Notes: a model not told the origin generated them from the letters alone. A DNA stretch of 64,000 nucleotides from Yinghuangia elevatio (GCF_040649515.1 NZ_JBEZFP010000010.1:51369-115368); one strand, 5' to 3'; numbered from the stretch's first letter, positions 19,872 through 28,875 are shown. Numbers and translations are program-made.

Positions 19872-20150
19872 AAGTCCCTGAAGCTTTGTCTGGCCGATGT
19901 GTCCGACATCCACTGGCACCTCGGCCACTTCGGCAAGTCCTTGTAGAGGGCAAGGGGACGCGGGGCCGCAAGAAGGAGCGCCTGGTGCCGTTGATCAGCG
20001 GGGCGCGGGAGCTGCTGGAGGGGCGGGTCCAGGGACCACGGTGGAAGTTCGACGACGAAGTCAACCGTCCCGGTGCCCGCTTTTCCGGTCCGAACGTCGT
20101 GAGCCCGAGGACGAACAGGCGGGTCGACGACGGCGCCTCCCGCACGGCCG
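19872..20150 (+). pseudogene. Tyrosine recombinase (integrase) remnant with frameshifts
   Basis: Three consecutive frames together read like a segment of an actinobacterial tyrosine recombinase. Frame 1 (19872-19946) gives KSLKLCLADVSDIHWHLGHF then GKSL and a stop. Frame 2 (from 19937) gives VEGKGTRGRKKERLVPLISG then ARELLEGRVQGPRWKFDDEV and NRPGAR. Frame 3 (from about 20076) gives PLFRSERREPEDEQAG. In intact relatives these blocks are contiguous. At least two frameshifts and loss of both the N-terminal domain and the HxxR/Tyr catalytic end make it non-functional. It sits directly after the mycosin gene and suggests that a mobile element once ended here. No attachment site was found. Confidence 0.7.
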
Positions 20151-20287
20151 ATACTCGGTCGACCAGGCTCACCACGTCTTCTGCCTGTGGGTCTCGGCCC
20201 TGGTGGTCGCCTTGATGCGACATCGGCGGCAACGCTGGTGGACGACGGACGCTGACGTCGTCCCCCGGTGTTGCCGGGGCCGGGCCC

Positions 20288-21274
20288 TCATGCCTTGCAG
20301 TGGCTCAGCCAGTCGGCGATGTCGGCGATGACGGTGGGGTCGACATGCTGCGGGTATGCGTATTCGGCCGGGGTGGACGGTCCGGCGCCGGGAAAGAACA
20401 GGTGGTTGTCGGCGTCGTAGACACGGATGTCGGCTTCCGGGCGGTTGGCCAGGCCCGCCCGCCATCGGGCCAGATCATCGGCGACGGTGACCTGGTAGTC
20501 GCGTCCTCCTTGGAGGATGAGCATCGGCTTGCCGAGTCCGGCCGCGATCGCGACTGGATCGTAGTCGCGCAGTTCGAGCCAGTACGGCGCGGGCAGGCCG
20601 AACGGCAGATCCGCTGCGGGGGTCGAGGGCGTCAGCTGCGCGCTGTCGACGAGCGCGGCCTGCCGCTGGAAGGTTGCGATGGTCGTGGGCGGGACCTGGT
20701 CGGGGACCACCGTGGCGAGGTAGCTGATGACGCGGACGGCAGCGTGGTGCATCGGCTGCGTGTCACCGGCCATGATCACCAGGCCCGCGACCGTCGGTGC
20801 TGCGGTGGCGACGGCCGGTGCGATCTTGCCGCCCATGCTGTGGCCGAGGACGAAGACCCGCTCGGGGTCCACCGACCGGTGGCGGCGGAGCAGGCCGACC
20901 GCGTCAACGGCGTACGGCATGTATTCCTGGGTCATGGTCAGGTCCGATGCCGTGGCGACCTCGCGGTGGGCGTACGTCGCCTTGTCGAAGCGCAACACCG
21001 TCGTCCCGCGGCTGGCGAGCCCCCAGGCCAGGTCCTTGAGCGGCTTGTTCGGCCCGCAGGTCTCGTCGCGGTCGAACGGCCCGCCGCCGCCGAGCAGCAC
21101 CACGCCGGGGCCGGGAATCTGCCCCCGGGGGACGCTCACCGTGCCTGGCACGGCGACCGGGCCCGTGCCGACCGTTACCTCGTGCTCGCTGAAGCGGCCG
21201 GGCTCGGCATAGGGCGGTGGCACCCAGGTGAGGACCGAGCCGGTCGTGGACTCTGTCGCGGCGTGGTCAGGCAT
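20288..21274 (-). CDS. Alpha/beta hydrolase (BAAT/dienelactone-hydrolase-like esterase)
   Basis: 328 residues. Nucleophile Ser146 in FVLGHSMGGK, acid Asp259 in LQGGRDYQV and base His291 in YDADNHLFF give a complete triad. The oxyanion region is VVLLGGGGPFDRDE. No signal peptide, so it is predicted to be cytoplasmic; the enzyme likely hydrolyses esters or thioesters, substrate unknown. ATG at 21274; the nearest ribosome-like site is AAGGG about 12 bases upstream. It is divergent from a winged-helix regulator at 21335, with a 17-bp inverted repeat between them, so that regulator probably controls it. Confidence 0.88.
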   Translation of the reverse strand: MPDHAATESTTGSVLTWVPPPYAEPGRFSEHEVTVGTGPVAVPGTVSVPRGQIPGPGVVLLGGGGPFDRDETCGPNKPLKDLAWGLASRGTTVLRFDKATYAHREVATASDLTMTQEYMPYAVDAVGLLRRHRSVDPERVFVLGHSMGGKIAPAVATAAPTVAGLVIMAGDTQPMHHAAVRVISYLATVVPDQVPPTTIATFQRQAALVDSAQLTPSTPAADLPFGLPAPYWLELRDYDPVAIAAGLGKPMLILQGGRDYQVTVADDLARWRAGLANRPEADIRVYDADNHLFFPGAGPSTPAEYAYPQHVDPTVIADIADWLSHCKA

Positions 21275-21289
21275 CCCTCATCACAACCC

Positions 21290-21306
21290 TTCGCAATGAA
21301 TGCGAA
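21290..21306. promoter_or_regulatory. Inverted repeat between hydrolase and regulator genes (candidate operator)
   Basis: TTCGCA-ATGAA-TGCGAA, six-base perfect arms separated by five bases, centred in the 60-bp gap between divergent starts at 21274 and 21335. Size and placement fit binding by a dimeric winged-helix regulator that controls itself and the hydrolase. Confidence 0.6.
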
Positions 21307-21334
21307 AGGTAGCATGGCATGAGATCATTACGGG

Positions 21335-21922
21335 ATGGACGCCTTCGAACTCCTGGCACACCCGGTGCGGTTGCGAGTGATCCACGCGATGCGCGGCGGA
21401 AGGGAGCTGACGACCGCCGAGTTGTGCGCCCGTATTCAAGACGTCTCGAAGGCCACGGTCTACCGGCACATCGACCTGCTCGCAGCCGGTGGGGTCCTGG
21501 AAGTCGCTCGCGAGCAACGCGTGCGCGGCGCGGTCGAGCGCCGCTACCGGCTGTGCCGCGACCGTGCGGGAATCGATACGGACACGGTCAAATCACTCTC
21601 CCTCGACGACCATCGCCGTGCCTTCGTCACCGCACTGGCGGCCCTCGCCGCCGAATTCACCGCGTATCTCGACCGTGACACGGCCGACCCGGTAGCCGAC
21701 CTGGTCGGCTACCGGCAGCACGCCGTCTGGCTCAGCCCCGGGGAACTGCACGGGATGATCGGCGGGATGCGGGAGGCGATCGCCCCCCACCTGGCCAACG
21801 AGCCGTCACCTGACCGCACGCAGTACCTGATCAGCCCGATCCTCTTCCCCGTCGAAGCACCGCCGACCGACACCGGCGCCGATCACACGACCCCGGCTGC
21901 TCCGAGCCCGGATGCCCGATAG
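21335..21922 (+). CDS. Winged-helix (ArsR-like) transcriptional regulator
   Basis: 195 residues. The N-terminal MDAFELLAHPVRLRVIHAMR with ELTTAELCARIQDVSKATVY and RHIDLLAAGGVLEVAREQ is an ArsR/HTH_20-type winged helix; the C-terminal 100 residues resemble the ligand/dimerisation part of YdfI-like or DUF-type regulators, and the last 30 residues are disordered. No cysteine metal site is seen in the recognition helix, so it probably senses an organic ligand. Divergent from the hydrolase gene with a palindrome between them. ATG at 21335 has only a weak ribosome site (CGGG). Confidence 0.85.
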   Translation: MDAFELLAHPVRLRVIHAMRGGRELTTAELCARIQDVSKATVYRHIDLLAAGGVLEVAREQRVRGAVERRYRLCRDRAGIDTDTVKSLSLDDHRRAFVTALAALAAEFTAYLDRDTADPVADLVGYRQHAVWLSPGELHGMIGGMREAIAPHLANEPSPDRTQYLISPILFPVEAPPTDTGADHTTPAAPSPDAR

Positions 21923-22128
21923 CTGTGCAGAGCCCATGGTTCACCTCCACCCGGTTCGCCCCGAGAGGCCAGTGTGTTCCGCCAGGAGTGACCGCGTTCC
22001 GCCGGTTCACCGGGCAGACGGGCGGCAGGGGCTGGACCCGTGTTGCCCGAAAGATCTAGTGTTTTTAGGGATATCAGCCGAAATCGGCAAGGGCGAGAGC
22101 GAACAGCGCGTTCCGAACGGGGAGCTTG

Positions 22129-23019
22129 GTGGAGCGGTACGAGATCGAGACCTTCCTCACGCTGGCCGATGAGCTGCATTTCGCGCGAACCGCCGAACGG
22201 TTGGGGGTCTCTCCCGGCCGGGTCAGTCAGACGATCAAGGCGCTTGAGCGGCGGATCGGGGGCTCGTTGTTCGAGCGCAGCAGCCGCCGCGTTGCTCTCA
22301 CTGATGTCGGCCGTCAGTTCCGTGACGATCTGCTGCCCGCGCATGAGCAGATTCGGCGTGCTGTCGCCGACGCGAGGGCAGCTTGCGGGGATATCAGCGA
22401 TGTGGTGCGGGTCGGCTTCACCACTCGGTGGGCCGGTGAACTCCTTCTGCACGCCGCAGATGAGTTCCGCCTCCGTCATCCGCGCTGCTCCGTCGAGCCC
22501 CACGACGTCGCCTACCACCTCGCCATAGCGGCGCTGCGTGAGCGGCAGACCGATGTGATGATCGCGGTGCCACCCCTCGACCAGTCCGGCCTCACGGTGG
22601 GTCCGGTCCTGTCCTATGAACGCCTGGCGCTGGTGGTGTCCGCCACTCACCCTCTGGCGCGGCAGGAGACGGCGTCCTGGGAGGATCTTGCTGAACTCCC
22701 GCTGGTGACCGCAGCCGGGATGCCTCGGGTCTGGGGTCACGAACTCTTTCCGACCCGGACGCCCCAGGGGCTAACCGTCGAGCAGGGCCCGACCGCAGGC
22801 GGTTGGCAGGGAGTGCTCTTGCTTGTTGCGGCGGGCAGGGGCGCCACCGTGGCTCCCCTCAGGTCGGAGCCGGACAACGTCCGCTCCGACCTCGTTTACA
22901 TACCGATCGATGACGCCGATCCGGTCGAATACGCGCTGATGTGGCGGGGCGACGACTGCTCGGCCGGGTTGAAGGCCTTCGTCCAGACCCTTCTCGACTT
23001 CGCCCCAACAGCGACCTGA
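22129..23019 (+). CDS. LysR-family transcriptional regulator
   Basis: 296 residues. N-terminal winged helix-turn-helix: IETFLTLADELHFARTAERL then GVSPGRVSQTIKALERRIGG and LFERSSRRVALTDVG, followed by the type 2 periplasmic-binding-like effector domain (DVVRVGFTTRW, DVMIAVPPLDQSG). GTG at 22129 is preferred to the TTG one codon earlier, because GGGGAG precedes it at a better distance. It converges with a broken MFS transporter gene (23072-23262 on the minus strand), which might once have been part of its regulon; no intact divergent target is present. Confidence 0.92.
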   Translation: MERYEIETFLTLADELHFARTAERLGVSPGRVSQTIKALERRIGGSLFERSSRRVALTDVGRQFRDDLLPAHEQIRRAVADARAACGDISDVVRVGFTTRWAGELLLHAADEFRLRHPRCSVEPHDVAYHLAIAALRERQTDVMIAVPPLDQSGLTVGPVLSYERLALVVSATHPLARQETASWEDLAELPLVTAAGMPRVWGHELFPTRTPQGLTVEQGPTAGGWQGVLLLVAAGRGATVAPLRSEPDNVRSDLVYIPIDDADPVEYALMWRGDDCSAGLKAFVQTLLDFAPTAT

Positions 23020-23071
23020 CCGGTGTTCCTGCCGTTGCCGCCTGGTTGGTTCGCCTGCATGGAGGGGGGCG

Positions 23072-23262
23072 TCAATGTCGCCCGGCGGTCGCGAGCAGAC
23101 CGGCCGACGCAACCAGGGTCACCAGCAGTGACAGCAGCGCCGCCGGATGCGCAAAGCCCTCGGCGGCGCCCTCGATCACGCCGTACGTCAGCCCGCCGAC
23201 GCCAGGACCGCCGTCACCTGGCCGATTCCGTCCAGCCGGGCCGATCTGACGACCTGGTCCGA
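23072..23262 (-). pseudogene. MFS transporter (DHA2/EmrB-type) remnant
   Basis: On the minus strand, one frame (about 23238-23191) reads RLDGIGQVTAVLASAG, and after a shift the next (23194-23075) reads GLTYGVIEGAAEGFAHPAAL then LSLLVTLVASAGLLATAGRH before a stop. Together they match the mid-protein segment of 14-helix MFS exporters (pattern LDxxGQ...LTYxLIEG...GW). Only about 55 residues are preserved and there is a frameshift, so it is a decayed fragment. Sequence further upstream on that strand runs antisense to the kinase gene and has no family match. Confidence 0.6.
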
Positions 23263-23491
23263 CGGGTGCTTCGTCAGCGGGGCGACGACGTACTCCTTCG
23301 GCCCGCTCCGCACGGTCGCCGAACAATAGGGAGAATCTGCGGCAAAGAGACAACGGACGGCAACACCGGCATTGACGGCCCCGGGAGTCGGCGACCGCAC
23401 GGGCGCACCGGACCGCGGCGGGGGAAGTCCCGCTGACCTGCGCACCGGACCTGCGGTAGCGTCGACTCCCGGGCTTGGAGGGGGCGGACTC

Positions 23492-26400
23492 GTGATCCAG
23501 GCATTGCGCCCGGGCGACCCTGCGGACGTCGGCGGATACCGCGTGGTGGCCCGCCTCGGTGCGGGCGGCATGGGCGAGGTCTTCCTCGGCCGCTCGGCGA
23601 GCGGGCGGCTCGTCGCGATCAAGGTGGTACGCGCGGAGCTGTCGGTGGACCCCGACTTCCGCGCCCGCTTCCGGCGCGAGGTCTACGCGTCCCGCCGGGT
23701 GAGCGCCTTCCACACCGCGGCCGTCGTGGCCGCGGACGCCGCCGCCACCCCCGCCTGGATGGTCACCGAGTACATCCCCGGTCCGTCGCTGGAGGAGGCC
23801 GTACGCGGCCACGGCGCCTTCCCGGTGCACGCGCTGCGGGTGCTGGGCGCCGGGCTCGCCGAGGCGCTGGAGGCGATCCACGCCTGCGACCTGATCCACC
23901 GCGACCTGAAGCCGTCCAACATCCTCATCGCCGAGGACGGCCCGCGCGTCATCGACTTCGGCATCGCGCGCGCCCTGGAGGGCGCGACCGTGACGCAGAC
24001 CGGCTACATGGTCGGCTCGGTCGGCTTCCTGTCCCCCGAGCAGTTGCAGTCCGAGCGCATCACGCCCGCGGCGGACGTCTTCGCCCTCGGCGCGGTGCTG
24101 TGCTCGGCGGCCGGGCTGGCGCCGTTCGGCGGCGGCTCGGCACAGGCGATGCTCTACCGCGTCGTGCACACCGAGCCGGACCTGACCGGGCTGCCGCCGG
24201 AGCTACGAGGGATCGTGGCGGACTGCCTCGCCAAGGACCCCGCCCGGCGGCCGCAGCCGACCGAGCTCGTACGCATGCTCACGAGCGACACGACCGAGGA
24301 CTGGCTGCCGGACGGCGTCCTCGCGTCTATCTCGGAACGCCGCGAGCACGCCCAGCAGTTGTCGCGGCAGGCGGCGGCCGGTGCGCCGGCCGCGGGGGCG
24401 GCGGCGGGTGCGGCGGCGGCCGGTGCGGGGTCGGCCCCGCCGGCGTTCTCGGTGAGCCCCGGACGCCCCGCCCACCCGGGCCCGGCCAAGCAGCCGCCCG
24501 CCCCGGAACACGGCACGGGCCACGGTCCGGGTCATGATCAGGGTCACGATCCGAACGACGATCCGACCACCGGCTCGAACTCCGCCGTGGACCCCGCCCC
24601 GGGGCACGGGTCGGACTCGGGTGCGCGATCCGGCGTCGGGTCGGGCGTCGGTTCCGGCCTTGGGTCCGGCGCGGGGTCGGGTCCCCACTCGGGATTCGGT
24701 TCGGGCTTCGGTACGACCTACGGTTCCGTGCCGGCCTCGACGGCCTACGACGGCTCCGTACCGCCGCCGCCACCGGGTACGCCGTCGACGCCGCCCGGCG
24801 CTTATCCGCAGCCGTCCCACCTGAACGCGCCACCGCCGCCGACCGGACCGCCGCAGTCCCCGCACTCGCCGCCGTACGGCAGCACCCCGCACAGCAGTTC
24901 GCCGCACAGCAGCCCGTCCCATAGCAGTACGCCGCACGGCACCCCGCCGCCGCACAGCGGGTGGCAATCCCCGTACGGGCCGCCCTCGTTGCCCTTCCCG
25001 CACCAGCCCGCCGCACCCCCGCGCACTTCGCGTCTGGACCGCATGCCCGGCGGCCGCCGCACCTGGCTGGCCGTGGTCGTCGTCACCACGATGGCGGTGC
25101 TCGCCGGGATCGGCATCGGCACGGCGCAGCTCATCGGCGGCGGCAGCCCGAGCGCCAAGTCCTCGGACCGGCCGACCGACCTGAACTCCCCGGCGCAGAA
25201 CCCGCAGGGCGGCGGCCCGCGGGGCGGCACGGCGACCGTGTCGATCAACGCCGACTCGAAGACCCTCGACCCGGTCGGCACGACGTACGAGGCGTACGCC
25301 GACGGCCAGCGCATGTCCGCGCTCTACGACCCGCTCGTGGTCTTCCGGCAGAGCACCGGCAAGGTGGAGCCGCACCTCGCGAAGTCACTGACCTCGACGC
25401 CCGACGGCTTCACCTGGAGCCTCGAACTGCGCCCGGACGTCAAGTTCACCGACGGCACGCCCCTGGACGCCGAGGCGGTCAAGTTCAACTGGGACCGCCA
25501 CGCCCAGACCCCGGACTCGATGCACTCCAACGCGATACGCGGCGCGGCGATGCGCGTGGTGAGCACGACGCGCCTGGACATCACGCTGCCGGTGCCGGAC
25601 CTGACGTACGACCACCTCGTCGCCGACGAACTCGCGTACGTCGGCTCCCCGACCGCGATCCGCGCCGACCCCGCGGGGTTCGGGAAGAAGCCGGTGGGCG
25701 CCGGCCCGTTCATGCTGCAGAGCTGGACGCCGGGCGACAAGCAGGTGTTCGTGCGCAACCCCGACTACTGGCAGGGCCCGGACCGGCCGCTGCTCGATTC
25801 GCTGGTCTTCCAGGTCGACACCCAGCAGCCGATGGCACCGGTGATAGACGGTCGCGCGGACGTGAACTTCCAGAGCGCCAACCACGATCTCCAGCAGGCG
25901 CGTTCGGCGGACCTGGAGCTGGTTCCCTCGGTCAACGCGGGCGGCGTCATGATGGGCTTCAACTCCGGCGTCGCGCCGTTCGACAACCCGAAGGCCCGGC
26001 AGGCGGTGTCCCTGGCCCTGGATCCGGACGCGATCGCGAAGGAAGCGGGCACCGGGGCCAAGGCGGCGGACAGCATCGTGCCGTCCGACTCCCCGCTGAG
26101 CGCGGTGGCCCCCGAGCACCGGCCGGACGCCGCGAAGGCGCAGGCGCTGTTCGACGAACTGGCCGCGGCGGGCAAGCCCGTCTCGTTCAAGGTCACCGCG
26201 GGCCAGGGCGAGCAGGCCACGCTGGACGCGGTCAAGAAGCAGCTCGCGGGATTCCGGAACGTGACGATGACGTACGAACTCGCCGACGCGGCCCGGTTCG
26301 GCGAGATCCTGCGCGGACGCCAGTTCCAGGCGGTGTGGGGCTACGAGTCCGGCTCGGACCTGGACACGTGGCTGTTCGCGATCACGCGCGGCGGGTACAG

Positions 26401-26647
26401 CGGGAACTACCTCGCGTACCGCAACGACACCGTCGACACGGCGTGGACGACGATCCGGGGAGCGCGCACGCCGGAGGCGAAGGCGGCGGCCTACCGCACC
26501 TTGCTCACCGAACTCGCCGAGGACCCGCCCTGGTGGCTGTACGCCGAGATCTCCGTCTACGCCGTGCAGCGCGAGGGCAGCCTGACCGGCCTCGACGGTG
26601 CCTACGCGGACGGCGTCCTGCGGTGGGACCGGGTGGGCAAAAAGTAG
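23492..26647 (+). CDS. Membrane Ser/Thr protein kinase fused to family 5 extracellular solute-binding domain
   Basis: 1051 residues. Kinase domain (about 16-275): glycine loop LGAGGMGEV, Lys44 in VAIKVV, catalytic loop LIHRDLKPSN with Asp138, DFG Asp155 in VIDFGIAR. A long Pro/Ser/Gly/His-rich linker (about 290-520) includes GSGVGSGLGSGAGSG-like repeats. One membrane helix follows (TWLAVVVVTTMAVLAGIGIG, about 522-546), then an SBP_bac_5 oligopeptide/nickel-binding domain to the end (SINADSKTLDPVGTTYEAYA, VEPHLAKSLTSTPDGFTWSL, KPVGAGPFMLQSW). GTG at 23492 follows GGAGGGGG. The layout implies an extracellular peptide-like ligand sensor coupled to cytoplasmic phosphorylation. Similar kinase/solute-binding fusions are known in Streptomyces; targets are unknown. 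Confidence 0.93.
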   Translation: MIQALRPGDPADVGGYRVVARLGAGGMGEVFLGRSASGRLVAIKVVRAELSVDPDFRARFRREVYASRRVSAFHTAAVVAADAAATPAWMVTEYIPGPSLEEAVRGHGAFPVHALRVLGAGLAEALEAIHACDLIHRDLKPSNILIAEDGPRVIDFGIARALEGATVTQTGYMVGSVGFLSPEQLQSERITPAADVFALGAVLCSAAGLAPFGGGSAQAMLYRVVHTEPDLTGLPPELRGIVADCLAKDPARRPQPTELVRMLTSDTTEDWLPDGVLASISERREHAQQLSRQAAAGAPAAGAAAGAAAAGAGSAPPAFSVSPGRPAHPGPAKQPPAPEHGTGHGPGHDQGHDPNDDPTTGSNSAVDPAPGHGSDSGARSGVGSGVGSGLGSGAGSGPHSGFGSGFGTTYGSVPASTAYDGSVPPPPPGTPSTPPGAYPQPSHLNAPPPPTGPPQSPHSPPYGSTPHSSSPHSSPSHSSTPHGTPPPHSGWQSPYGPPSLPFPHQPAAPPRTSRLDRMPGGRRTWLAVVVVTTMAVLAGIGIGTAQLIGGGSPSAKSSDRPTDLNSPAQNPQGGGPRGGTATVSINADSKTLDPVGTTYEAYADGQRMSALYDPLVVFRQSTGKVEPHLAKSLTSTPDGFTWSLELRPDVKFTDGTPLDAEAVKFNWDRHAQTPDSMHSNAIRGAAMRVVSTTRLDITLPVPDLTYDHLVADELAYVGSPTAIRADPAGFGKKPVGAGPFMLQSWTPGDKQVFVRNPDYWQGPDRPLLDSLVFQVDTQQPMAPVIDGRADVNFQSANHDLQQARSADLELVPSVNAGGVMMGFNSGVAPFDNPKARQAVSLALDPDAIAKEAGTGAKAADSIVPSDSPLSAVAPEHRPDAAKAQALFDELAAAGKPVSFKVTAGQGEQATLDAVKKQLAGFRNVTMTYELADAARFGEILRGRQFQAVWGYESGSDLDTWLFAITRGGYSGNYLAYRNDTVDTAWTTIRGARTPEAKAAAYRTLLTELAEDPPWWLYAEISVYAVQREGSLTGLDGAYADGVLRWDRVGKK

Positions 26648-26696
26648 ACTCGCTCACCCACAGGGGGGACGGGAACGGGGAAGGGTGGGGCACGCG

Positions 26697-27092
26697 GTGG
26701 GACAGCACGGTTCCGGCAAGGGCGCGCGCGGCGGGAGAGAGCAGGGCGGAAGAGAGCACGGCCCACCCGGCGGCCCGCAGGGCGACGCGGACGCGGCAGC
26801 GAACTCCGGGGCGAACTCCGAGGCGAACCCTGCGGTGAACGTTGGCGCGAACTCCGGGACGGGCCACGGGACGGGCTCTGGCGCGGACTCCGGAGAGAAT
26901 GCCGTGGAGAACGCGGAAACAGGAGACGAGGGCTCCGCGGCACCTGCGCCCGAGGAAAACTGGGACAGTTGGCGATTGCGTCTCACGGACTACGGCATAG
27001 GGATACTGATCGCTCTGATCCTCACTCCCGTGCTGGGTTTCGCCGTACTCATGGCCGTGTCCGGCGACTTTCGGGATTACGTGCTGAAGTAA
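26697..27092 (+). CDS. Small single-pass membrane protein with disordered Gly/Ala/Asn-rich N terminus
   Basis: 131 residues, unrecognised. The first 75 residues are low complexity with short repeats (ANSGANSEAN, GTGHGTGSGADSGEN), followed by an acidic stretch, then WDSWRLRLTDYGIGILIALI and LTPVLGFAVLMAVSGDF, a single membrane helix close to the C terminus. The N-terminal start is uncertain: GTG at 26697 has AAGGGTGGGG upstream, GTG at 26685 is also possible. It begins 49 bases after the kinase-solute-binding gene on the same strand, so it may be co-transcribed and interact with it; that is inference. Confidence 0.68.
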   Translation: MGQHGSGKGARGGREQGGREHGPPGGPQGDADAAANSGANSEANPAVNVGANSGTGHGTGSGADSGENAVENAETGDEGSAAPAPEENWDSWRLRLTDYGIGILIALILTPVLGFAVLMAVSGDFRDYVLK

Positions 27093-27275
27093 CACGCGCC
27101 CCGCGCGGTGCGACCGTCCTCGTGAATGTTTGTAAATTCCGCCGGTCGCATCTGGTCTGTTGGGTGCTACCGGGGGTACGTTCCGCGGAACGTCCCGCGC
27201 GCCGCGCACCACCTCCCCGCCATCCCTGGGAGAGATGCGTGCCGTCGCGCCCGGTTTGCCCTGGAAAGGACCTGT

Positions 27276-28823
27276 ATGACGCAGCGTCATCTCGGCCGGG
27301 CTCTCACCGCCGGTCTGGCGGGCATCGCGCTCGTGAGCCTCGCCGTCACCCCGGCCGAGGCGCACCCGCACAACGACGCGAAACTCGGCGAGAAGATCGC
27401 CAAGAAGGTCACGGCCGACAATGTCGCCAAGCACCTCAAGGCGTTCCAGAAGATCGCGGACCGCAATGGCAACACGCGGGTCGCCGGTGCGAGCGGCCAC
27501 GAGAAGTCGGCGGACTACGTCGCCGAGAAGCTGTACCGCGCCGGGTATTTGATCACCGAGCAGGACTTCGAGTTCACGTACACCGAAACCCTGGCGGAAA
27601 GCCTCAAGGTCGTTTCGCCCACGCCGGCGGACGTGCCCGTCATAGTCATGTCCTACTCGCCGTCGACCCCGGTCGGCGGCATCACCGCGCAGGTCGCGGC
27701 GGTCCCGACCGGCGCCGACGCGACGCCCGGCTGCGAGGCGGAGGACTACGCGACCGGCTCGTACGCCGGGAAGATCTCCCTCGTCCAGCGCGGCGGCTGC
27801 ACGTTCGCGCAGAAGCAGCAGGTCGCGGCGGGCGCGGGTGCGGTCGGCGCGATCATCTACAACAACACCGCGGGCGCCCTCAACGGCACGCTCGGCGACC
27901 CGACCGCTGGCATCGTGCCCACCGGCGGCGTGACGCAGGCCGACGGCCAGGCGCTGGCCGCGCAGGTGGCGGCCGGACCCGTCACCGTCACGCTCGAACT
28001 GCGCGAACTGCGCGAGCAGCGCACCACGACGAACGTCATCGCCGAGTCCAAGTGGGGCGACGAGGACAACATCGTGATGGCCGGCGCGCACCTGGACTCC
28101 GTGTCCGAGGGCCCGGGCATCAACGACAACGGCTCCGGCAGCGCGGGCCTCCTGGAGACCGCGATCCAGCTCGCCAAGTTCGAGGACCGCCCGGCCAACA
28201 AGGTGCGCTTCGCGTTCTGGTCGGCCGAGGAGTTCGGTCTGCTCGGCTCCGAGTACTACGTGTCGCAGCTGACGCCCGAGCAGCAGCGCAAGTTCGCGCT
28301 GTACCTCAACTTCGACATGATCGGCTCGCCGAACTACGCCGAGTTCGTGTACGACGGCGACAACTCGGACGGCGTGGGCTCCCCCGCCGGCCCGACCGGC
28401 TCCGCCGAGATCGAGGCGTTCATCAACGGCTACCTCGACAAGAAGGGTTCGGCCCACGAGGGCACGGACTTCGACGGACGCTCCGACTACGGGCCGTTCA
28501 TCGCGGTGGGCATCCCGTCCGGCGGCACCTTCACCGGCGCCGAGGGCATCAAGACGCCCGAGCAGGCCGCGAAGTACGGCGGCACGGCGGGCGTCGCGTT
28601 CGACCCGTGCTACCACGCGGCGTGCGACACCACGGCCAACATCAGCAACAAGGCGCTCGACCTCAACTCCGACGTGATCGCCTACGCGATGGGGACGTTC
28701 GCCAACAGCACGCGCGCGGTCAACGGCAACTCCGACGGCAACCCGGGCTTCCCGCCCGAGGCGCGTTCGTCGGCGGCCGGCGCCGTCGACGCGGCGTACC
28801 GGCCGGGGTACGTCGCCTCCTGA
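27276..28823 (+). CDS. Secreted M28-family zinc aminopeptidase with PA domain
   Basis: 515 residues. Signal peptide 1-29 (ends TPAEA), pro/PA region (protease-associated domain near CTFAQKQQVAAGAGAVGAII), then the M28 catalytic domain. Zinc ligands and base are placed as in Streptomyces griseus aminopeptidase: His272 (AGAHLDSV), Asp284 (GINDNGSG), Glu318/Glu319 (FWSAEEFGLLGS), Asp347 (LNFDMIGSP), His447 (CYHAACD). The spacings of the first five are the same as in that enzyme. It removes N-terminal residues from peptides outside the cell. ATG at 27276 has GGAAAGGA five bases upstream. A strong hairpin follows. Confidence 0.95.
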   Translation: MTQRHLGRALTAGLAGIALVSLAVTPAEAHPHNDAKLGEKIAKKVTADNVAKHLKAFQKIADRNGNTRVAGASGHEKSADYVAEKLYRAGYLITEQDFEFTYTETLAESLKVVSPTPADVPVIVMSYSPSTPVGGITAQVAAVPTGADATPGCEAEDYATGSYAGKISLVQRGGCTFAQKQQVAAGAGAVGAIIYNNTAGALNGTLGDPTAGIVPTGGVTQADGQALAAQVAAGPVTVTLELRELREQRTTTNVIAESKWGDEDNIVMAGAHLDSVSEGPGINDNGSGSAGLLETAIQLAKFEDRPANKVRFAFWSAEEFGLLGSEYYVSQLTPEQQRKFALYLNFDMIGSPNYAEFVYDGDNSDGVGSPAGPTGSAEIEAFINGYLDKKGSAHEGTDFDGRSDYGPFIAVGIPSGGTFTGAEGIKTPEQAAKYGGTAGVAFDPCYHAACDTTANISNKALDLNSDVIAYAMGTFANSTRAVNGNSDGNPGFPPEARSSAAGAVDAAYRPGYVAS

Positions 28824-28844
28824 CGACGCACCGGCTCCCGACCC

Positions 28845-28875
28845 GTGGCCCCTCCGCCCCTCGCGGAGGGGCCAC
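28845..28875 (+). terminator. Hairpin terminator after the aminopeptidase gene
   Basis: Perfect 12-bp stem (GTGGCCCCTCCG and complement) with a seven-base loop, 22 bases after the stop. No T run. The rest of the gap to 29126 holds a GGCACC/GGTGCC-type repeat (about 28908-28970) and no gene. Confidence 0.7.

Noticed and set aside
21912..22528. Short frames between the winged-helix and LysR genes
   Set aside because: They overlap the LysR gene or are low in codon bias, and show no family sequence.
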